This document shows, in pieces, positions 57,201-64,000 of a DNA stretch of 64,000 bases. The notes under the pieces were generated by a model. The model saw only the letters and a list, made by a program, of their open reading frames with translations, had not been told where the DNA came from and did not search any database. Where the stretch lies: contig JAEVHH010000003.1 of the NCBI GenBank assembly GCA_017607445.1, forward strand, positions 3,100,001 through 3,164,000, in the 5' to 3' direction. The first letter of the stretch is position 1, and each line of letters begins with the position of its first letter. The position numbers and the translations under genes are program-made. The DNA comes from Histoplasma ohiense (lineage: Eukaryota > Ascomycota > Eurotiomycetes > Onygenales > Ajellomycetaceae).

Positions 57201-57855
57201 AAGCTCATTCTTTCTTCTACACAGATACAACTTAGAGATTTTGAACTTCTCTGAGACTTCTCAAGAAACCACATACACTCACAGCCTCATACAGATGACA
57301 GAGAACATTGTGAGTAAGTTGAAGAAAGTCTGTGAATGAGTAGAAGCTTCAATAATCAGTGCTCAGTAAGATTATAAGAATCAAATGAATATCAGAAGAA
57401 GTTCTGTGACTCAATATCATATAGAAGACAAAGTCTGACTGAATCTCAAAAACATAAGAATGAACTGCTTCTCATATACACTAGATTATCATCACATAAA
57501 GTATACAGTGAAGAAAGTGCTAGACACACACAATTATTGACTTGACATCTCATCTGATATCCATGATGTCTTTCATATGAACCTGCTTCAATCCACAGCT
57601 GAGAATCCATTCCTCTCACAGAGAACCTCTGATTGACAGTCATCTGCCATTGTAGAAGAAGACAATGAACTTGAGTGGGAAATCAAAACAATTCTTGATG
57701 ATAGAACCAACTGCTGCTGCTGTGAATATCTTGTCAAATGAATAGAATACAATTGTTCAATCTGGAAATCTGTGTCTGCTTTGAAGAACACTGCTGCTCT
57801 CAACATCTACAAGTTCTCACTCATCTCAGTAGAGGGGGATAATGTGATGAATTAG
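54206..57855 (+). pseudogene. pol: Gy5 pol
   Basis: The protease site reads IDND (DSG lost) near 54340. RT box YMND at 55411-55422. RNase H is near 56060, integrase at about 56,600-57,180 with VDxL kept at the first Asp, and the chromodomain at 57,665-57,800. The stop is at 57853-57855, inside the LTR. Many TGA codons. Confidence 0.85.
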
Positions 57856-58375
57856 CATTTGTTAGTAATTAACTTATACAATCAACTTCTCTGCTGCATC
57901 TGCTTGTTTCTGACTGTTGTAATCTTATGTAACTCTCAATGTTCTTTCACTCTGTGCTCTGTGCTTGTGTAGTTTCTAATGATTCTTCTGTATAGCTCTT
58001 AATATTCTTCCACTCTGTGCTCTATACTTGTGTAGTCTCTAACAATTCTTCTATGTAGCTTCTAATGTTCTTCTGTTTTATATTCTGTGCTCATATAGTC
58101 TCTAACAATTCTTCTGCATAGCTCTCAATGATTTCTCTGCTTCATGCTCCACACTCATATAGTTTCTAATGATTCTTATATGTACTTCTTAATGTTCTTC
58201 TGCTCTGTGCTCCACTGTGGAGTGGCTTCTGATATTCTTCCACTCTGAATTTCTCTCTATAAGAACCCTCTTTGTATGATCTTTTCTTCTGATTTCTTTT
58301 CTCTTTCTTTTCTTAATCAATTTGTAATCTGTATTAGAATAGTGCTAGATCGTTAATCGAAGTACGCCCGTTACA
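57843..58375 (+). repeat. Gy5 3' LTR (533 bp, four units)
   Basis: The outer end keeps CGTTAATCGAAGTACGCCCG, five CG in about 25 bp. It is followed by CATTC (58376-58380). Its mate is 723 bp. Confidence 0.95.
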
Positions 58376-58380
58376 CATTC

Positions 58381-61199
58381 AATTCTTAATAATTGACATA
58401 CACAGGCTCAGAGTGTGCTGATGAATTGACTGTCTTTATCTGACACAATAGATGAAGACAGACTGTGTATATAATAGAACAGACTTCTGACAAAGACATC
58501 TGCAACTACTTCAGCATTCATCTTATCACAGAACTGTAGTATTACATTCTTGCTGAGTCAATTGACAATGACTAGAATGTTTGTAGAATCTTCACTTTTG
58601 AGTAAGAAAACTGTAAAATCAATAACTATATCACATCAAGTTCAGTTGAAGACAGATAGAGGCTTCAGCATCTCTTTTCAGCATTCACATCATACTGTCA
58701 CTGAGTCACAGTGATCACAGTTGTGTACAAACTGATGTATGTCTTTCAATATATCTGATCAGTAGAATTTTCAGATGACAATATTGTATATAATTTCATG
58801 TTCTGAATGTCTGATTATCAGTGAGTCATGAATTTCTTGCATGATCTGTGTTTGTAGAGATTCTGAATCAGAGACTCATTGCCTATTTCAAAAGCATAAA
58901 CAGTTGTTATCATTGATCAAATATGCTGAGATATCTGTTCTTGAGTATACATCTGCAGAGAATCAAGGTGCTTTACTTTGTACAGCTTCAGCAGCTTGCT
59001 GTCAGAATTTATCTGCTTCTGTCACTAGTCTTCATTGTTCTTCAAGTGAGAGTTCTTGAGCTTGGAACTGATTGATATGTATGTGGGGTTCATCTAGTTG
59101 TATAGAACTTTCTATGATTGCAGAGTCAATTAATCAATGCTCTCAGTGTTTCCATCTATCATCTAAATCATCAAATGATATATCTTGTTCTCAGTGAGAC
59201 AGAGCATCTGCAAGGATGTTCTCTACTTCAGATTGATAATGAATTGTGAATGAAAAATGGCTAAGAAACAATGATCAACACATATATCTTTCAGTAAGCT
59301 TATGAGTGGTTGTGAAGTATTCTAAGTTCTTATGATTGGTAACAATCTCAAACTTCTCAACACTCATAAGTTCAGACTTTTATTTCTTAAGACATTGTAT
59401 GATCACTAGAAGCTTCTTGTTGTAGATCTCATAGTTGTATTCAGCAGATGACATCTTTTTTGAAATGAAGACACAAAGTCATAGAATATCTTTATTATTG
59501 TATTGCATTAGTGTCTCATCTACTATATAATCTGAGACATCTGTTTTGAGAATTGTATGCTTATCTGAATTGAATGATTGCAGTATTGAGATGTTTGTGA
59601 ACATACACTTCAGCTTTTTGAATACTGTGTCTGCTTTGTCAGTTCATTGAAATACAGTGTCTTTCTGAGTCAGATCTGTCAGTGATTGTACAATATCAGA
59701 GAAGTTTTTGATGAATCTTCAGTAGAAGTTGATGAATTCTAGAAAGCTTCTAGTCTCTTTTACTGAGACTGATGTCTCTCAGTTGAGAATTGCTTCCATC
59801 TTCTTAGAATCCATGCATACACCTTTTTCAGCTTCAATGATGAATTCTAAGTAGATCATAAACTTGATCTCAAAGTCATATTTATCAATATCCACTTACA
59901 GTTCAACTTTTCATAGATGGTCAAGCATTTGTTGTACATACTTACAGTACTCAGTGAGCAATTCATTGATGAAGATCAAGATATCATTCATATACACTGA
60001 GACAATCTCATTGAGCAGATCTCATAGAGCTCAGTTAATGTATTTCTGAAATGTATTTGAAGTGTTCACTAATTCAAAGAGAGTCACTGTTCATTTGTAT
60101 AATTCATAATGTGTATGAAAGACAGTTAGTCATTCATCATCTTCATTAATTCTTATCTTGTAGAAGACTGCAGAGATGTCAAGTTTTGTAAATCATTTTG
60201 CTTTTTCTATTCATTCAAGTGTTTCATTGATGAGAGAGAGAGAGTATCAGTTCTTCTGTGTAATCTTGTTGAGTTTTCAATAGTTGATGCAGAATTGTAA
60301 GTCTTCTTCTGATTTCTTCACAAACAGTACAGATACTGCAGTGAATGAGTTGCTAACACAAATGAAGTCTTTGTCTAGTAATTCATTGAGTGTTTTTCAT
60401 AGAACAAGGAGCTCATTGTGTGATATGCTGTAGAGAGAACCTCAGAGCAGTTGCAGATTCTTATCATCTTTCTTAATAAGCTCAATTATATGATCTATAT
60501 CAGATTCTCAATGAGAAGAAAGCTTTTCAGCTTCTTTCTTGTTGAATATATCTGTGAAGTCTTTGTACAATTCAGATAGTTTCTTGCACAGTTTCTTGAG
60601 ATTTTTGAGTTCTAACTTCTCTAACACTTTTTTGATATTCATCATACTAGCAGCAAACACTTGAATGTTCTTCTTCTTATGTGCTTGATAGATTAGTAGT
60701 TTGTATGCTTTCACTGATATCTGAGTGAGATCAGCAGTTCTATCAACATTCTTCTTGTAAACACAGTCATCTTCTGGGAAAATAAGACAGTGGTTGTATG
60801 TGTTCAACAAGATTTCAAATTCTGTGAGTCATGATAGACTGAGCATTAGATTGTACTCAAGGTCTTATATTTCATATATGTATACATTCTTTTTCTCATG
60901 TCCTTCTACATCAATATTAAATCTTATCATGTTGTAGAAGGTGAATCCTCTGAGGCTGTCAAATTCACTGAGTTTATACAGTTTGAGAAAGAAGATATGC
61001 TGAAGTTTATGCTTCTCAATCAGCTGAATGTCTATAAGAGCATAATGAAGAAAATCACTGTCTATCATTGCTCATATATTGACTAGACTATTTACAATAG
61101 CAGAGATTATGATTGTATTCACTTGCATCTTCTACTCAAATCTTCAGCTAGCTTTCTGCTTCTTGAGCTCTTATTTATATTTTAGAGCAAGAGCTTGTC
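58381..61199 (-). pseudogene. pol: Gy4 pol, integrase to protease
   Basis: Integrase core near 58,400-58,560, RNase H near 59,330, RT box YMND at 59983-59994, protease IDSD near 61,060. In-frame stops throughout. The slippery site reads GAGAAAA. Confidence 0.8.
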
Positions 61200-62213
61200 T
61201 TTTCTCTGTTCTTGTCTATCTATAAACAACACAGCATTCACATGTGTGAGAGGTTTACTTGAGACAATTGCATTCAGACATTGATTTACAAAGTGCTCTG
61301 ACTTGTCACAGTGTATACAGACTTCTCTGATGATTCAGTCAGTGACATTCTTCTCTGAGATGTTGGAGACTCTTGAGCAACTTGTGTTTACATATGAAAC
61401 TCAGTTTATTAATTCTGATTCAGAGATGAGAGGTACTGCAGAGCAGTTCAGAGTGTACATATTTATTCAGCAGAATTCTCTGCAATTTTGAAGCATGCAG
61501 AACTGAGACAGATCATTGTTCAACAGATGAAAATCAGCACAGAATTCACTGTATATTGAGAGCTTTGAATACTCTATACTTTGATTATGCAATTGAAAGT
61601 TCAAGTTCTTGAACAATATGTTGATTTTGACAGTGTCATCTCAGTCTTGCCCATCTGCTTCTAGAAGCTTGCAATTGAATTTAGAAAGATAAGTTGTCAA
61701 CATAACATTCATCTAACAAGTCTGATTTAGCCAGTTCAATATCTTGACTTGAAGTGTAGAATTGAGAAAGAGAGAGTTGAGTTGTCAGAAAACTAACTCT
61801 GACATATGCTGATGATTCTGACAATGATTCATTCAGAATTGAAATTTTGCTAACACATCATCATTCAATCTGCTATGAATATATCATGTCTGATTGAATA
61901 GTGAGTCTATTGCTCATTCATCAATATTCAATTTGGCATTTATTTTTGACTTTCATATGAGGTAGAGTGCTAGATCTTTTTCATATTTGTTGAGGATTGA
62001 GAGCTTCTCTCTTGAGAGCTTTTTGTAAGATGTGGGTGTAGAAGAAACAGTGAATACAGAAATACTCATTTCAGCAAGTTGTTGTTGTAATTCAATCATC
62101 TGTAGCATCTGCTGCTGAAGAATGCTTTATAGATCTAAGTTATTGTCTGCTGTGTTTGAATGCAGTGAATGTTTGTAGAATTGTTTGTAGTTCATTTTGA
62201 TGTCTAAGAATAT
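61182..62213 (-). pseudogene. gag: Gy4 gag
   Basis: 1,032 bp with the TAA at 61182-61184. The start codon has become ATA (62211-62213). The knuckle is near 61,300. Capsid-like region with stops. Confidence 0.8.
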
Positions 62214-62576
62214 GTAATAATAATATAAAAAAAAGAAAAGAAATACTTGTAGACACTCAGTTCTCTCACAGATATTATTTACAGTATTGTGACACTAAGT
62301 TTAATCAAGCTTCTTTGTGAATGCTATTCACAGTGTTACAGTTTGTAGACACTCAGACTTTATAGAACACAGTTGATTGTGTTTCAGACACTTAGACATG
62401 ACAGTCTATATAACTAATAATAAGAGCACTCAGACTCACAAGAAATCTCTTGTAATGACTAGACACTCAGATCTGTAAATGACACACTCAGATATAAGAA
62501 CTGATAATGATGCACTCAGATGTAAGAACTAATAACAAAACACTTGAGTCTTAAACACAGAAGAATCAATTTGTAA
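62214..62576 (-). other. Gy4 leader
   Basis: The primer site 62564-62576 is the exact complement of 62626-62638 in the LTR. The 16-bp palindrome is broken here (AAGTTTAATCAAGCTT). Confidence 0.7.
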
Positions 62577-63173
62577 TGTAATGAATGTACTTCAATTAAC
62601 AATTTGATACTATTCTAATTACAGATTACAAATTGATTAAGAAAAGAAAGAGAAAAGAAATCAGAAGAAAAGATTATACAAAGAGAATTCTTATAGAGAA
62701 AAGTTCAGAGTGGAAGAATATCAGAAGCTGCTTCACAGTGAAGCACAGAGTGAAAGAATGTTAAAAGATATATATAAGAATTGTTAGAAACTACACAAAC
62801 ACAGAGTATGAGATGAGAGAATCATTGAGAGCTATATAGAAGAATTGTTAGAGACTACATGAGTGCAGAACACAGAGCAGAAGAATGTTAGAAACTACAC
62901 AGAAGAATCATTAGAGACTACACAAATGTGAAATACAGAGTGAAAGAATATTAGAAGCTATACAGAAGAATTGTTGGAGACTATATAAATACAGAGCATA
63001 GAGTGAAAAAATATTAAGAGCTACATGAAAGAATCATTAGAAACTACACAAGCACAGAGCATGAAGTAAAAAAATATCAAAGATTACACAAAATCATAAC
63101 AGTCAGAAATAAGCAGATGTAGAAGAGAAGTTGATTGTGTAAGTTAATTACTAACAGATGCTAACCCATCACA
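62577..63173 (-). repeat. Gy4 right LTR (597 bp, five units)
   Basis: It ends GCTAACCCATCACA. The inner end has no CG. Five 63-bp units, unlike the three of the left LTR. Confidence 0.9.
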
Positions 63174-64000
63174 TATATGAAAACAAGCTAGTGATGCACA
63201 TGACCACATTAATAACACCACTGACAAGAAACATCAGCAATAATACAGAGATTGATTTCAAAAGTTTCATTCAAACACTAAAAACACCACAACTGTCACT
63301 AGAAATTTATACTAAATTTTACATGTAAATTCTCTCTCATTATTTCTTTTGCTTTTATTTACAGTGAAGATATATCAATTCTCTTCTAATTGAATTCATC
63401 TGCTATATCAGCACAGAATTTCTCTTTTTCATATTAAATATAATATATCTTGATAAGAATATATTCTTGAGCTGACTGCTGTTTTATAAATCATTCAGAG
63501 TAAGAAGTATTTTTTAATCAGTCATCACAGATATAAAAATAGAGAAGATTTGAATTAAAATCACAATTTTGAGCAGTTCTATAGATATAATTAATGATTT
63601 GAATAGATAGCTGAGTGAAATTGCTGATTTCTTTTGTAGTTTTATCATCAAAAGACTTCAGAGTCACTATTATAGTATAGATTGAGATATCTATATTGAA
63701 AGTTATATTGAAATAAAAGAGAAGATAAATTTGATTCATCAATTTCTGAAGAATTATCTGCTATTTAAAATGAGAGATAATTGCTTTTCATTAGTGATAT
63801 CTATAATATTTCAACTAGTATATTCATGGTGTAGATAGTAGCTTGGCTGAATGAAACTTTTGAAATCAATCTTCATAATAAAAGCAGTGTTAGTATATAT
63901 TAAGACAGTGATTTAATTTTCAGAATTGAAATAAAAGAAGATTCTTATTTATATAATTATCAAAATGCTTGATATGATAGATCACTTCTCACAATTGAAT
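63174..64000. other. unidentified degenerate sequence
   Basis: AT-rich and without CG. On the minus strand a 74-codon stretch (63518-63742) and its surroundings could be a decayed coding region, because TGA and TAA codons stand at spacings like those in the other mutated elements. I do not recognise a domain. It contains the inverted repeat 63249-63273 and 63848-63872. Confidence 0.4.
63249..63872. repeat. perfect 25-bp inverted repeat, 574 bp apart
   Basis: 63249-63273 begins AGATTGATTTCAAAAG and is the exact reverse complement of 63848-63872. There is no matching flanking duplication, so I cannot call it a transposon end. Confidence 0.75.

Larger units (their letters stand above)
58381..63173 (-). 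mobile_element. Gy4: right part (pol, gag, leader, 5' LTR)
   Basis: The internal region continues from 24468. With 23181-24468 it totals 6,081 bp. The LTR at its right end is 597 bp against 470 bp on the left, and the 5 bp outside (TATAT) do not match CTCTC on the left. It therefore looks like a join of two elements within homologous sequence. Confidence 0.8.

Noticed and set aside
1..64000. Host genes, tRNA or rRNA genes.
   Set aside because: All long frames belong to retroelements, and I saw no tRNA-like or rRNA-like sequence by eye. Small genes in 63174-64000 cannot be excluded.

Overview
The window is a block of nested, mutated transposable elements from a filamentous fungus, with no host gene that I can support. 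Three things point to a fungus: a Ty3/gypsy chromovirus (integrase followed by a C-terminal chromodomain), two families of Tad1-like LINE that carry an endonuclease, reverse transcriptase, RNase H and a terminal zinc finger, and a heavy load of C-to-T change of the repeat-induced point mutation (RIP) kind. The DNA is AT-rich and nearly free of CG dinucleotides. Pezizomycotina is my best guess; a basidiomycete is not excluded.

Working names. Gy1 to Gy6 are copies of one chromovirus family. LT0 to LT3 are copies of a LINE ending in a (TAA)n tail. LC1 and LC2 are copies of a LINE ending in a (CAAA)n tail. TRIM is a small non-autonomous LTR element. Target-site duplications let most of the nest be unpicked. 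LT1 (-, 1187-11900) is split by Gy1 (+, 2921-9124) and cut at its 5' side by Gy3 (-, from 11901). Gy3 is split by Gy2 (-, 12175-18248), by LT2 (+, 19996-22829) and by Gy4 (-, from 23181). Gy4 is split by Gy5 (+, 24469-58375). Gy5 gag is split by LC1 (-, 26188-53816). LC1 is split by TRIM (27377-28220), LC2 (+, 29887-36587), Gy6 (+, 37296-43393) and LT3 (+, 44141-51409). That is six levels of nesting. Removing the insertions gives consistent lengths: LC1 pieces total 6,676 bp against 6,701 bp for LC2; LT1 ORF2 pieces total 3,921 bp, the same as LT3 ORF2; Gy5 gag pieces total 1,032 bp, the same as the other gag genes.

The edges of the window differ. Bases 1-305 are the integrase core of another gypsy family (-), interrupted by the 5'-truncated LINE LT0. 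Bases 63174-64000 are degenerate sequence that I cannot name, with a perfect 25-bp inverted repeat. The right end of Gy4 has no matching target duplication, and LT0, LT1 and Gy3 never resume, so a deletion by recombination (or an assembly join) has probably occurred inside Gy4.

The chromovirus is readable in spite of its mutations. Its LTR has a 63-bp tandem array upstream of a TATA box and a CT-rich tract. A 13-nt self-priming site lies directly after the LTR. The leader is rich in hairpins. Gag has a CCHC knuckle and a canonical G_GGA_AAA frameshift site leads into Pol (protease, RT, RNase H, integrase, chromodomain), whose stop codon lies inside the 3' LTR. LT2 keeps the longest open frame in the window (807 codons) but is 5'-truncated; LT3 is full length with an intact ORF1 and a broken ORF2.
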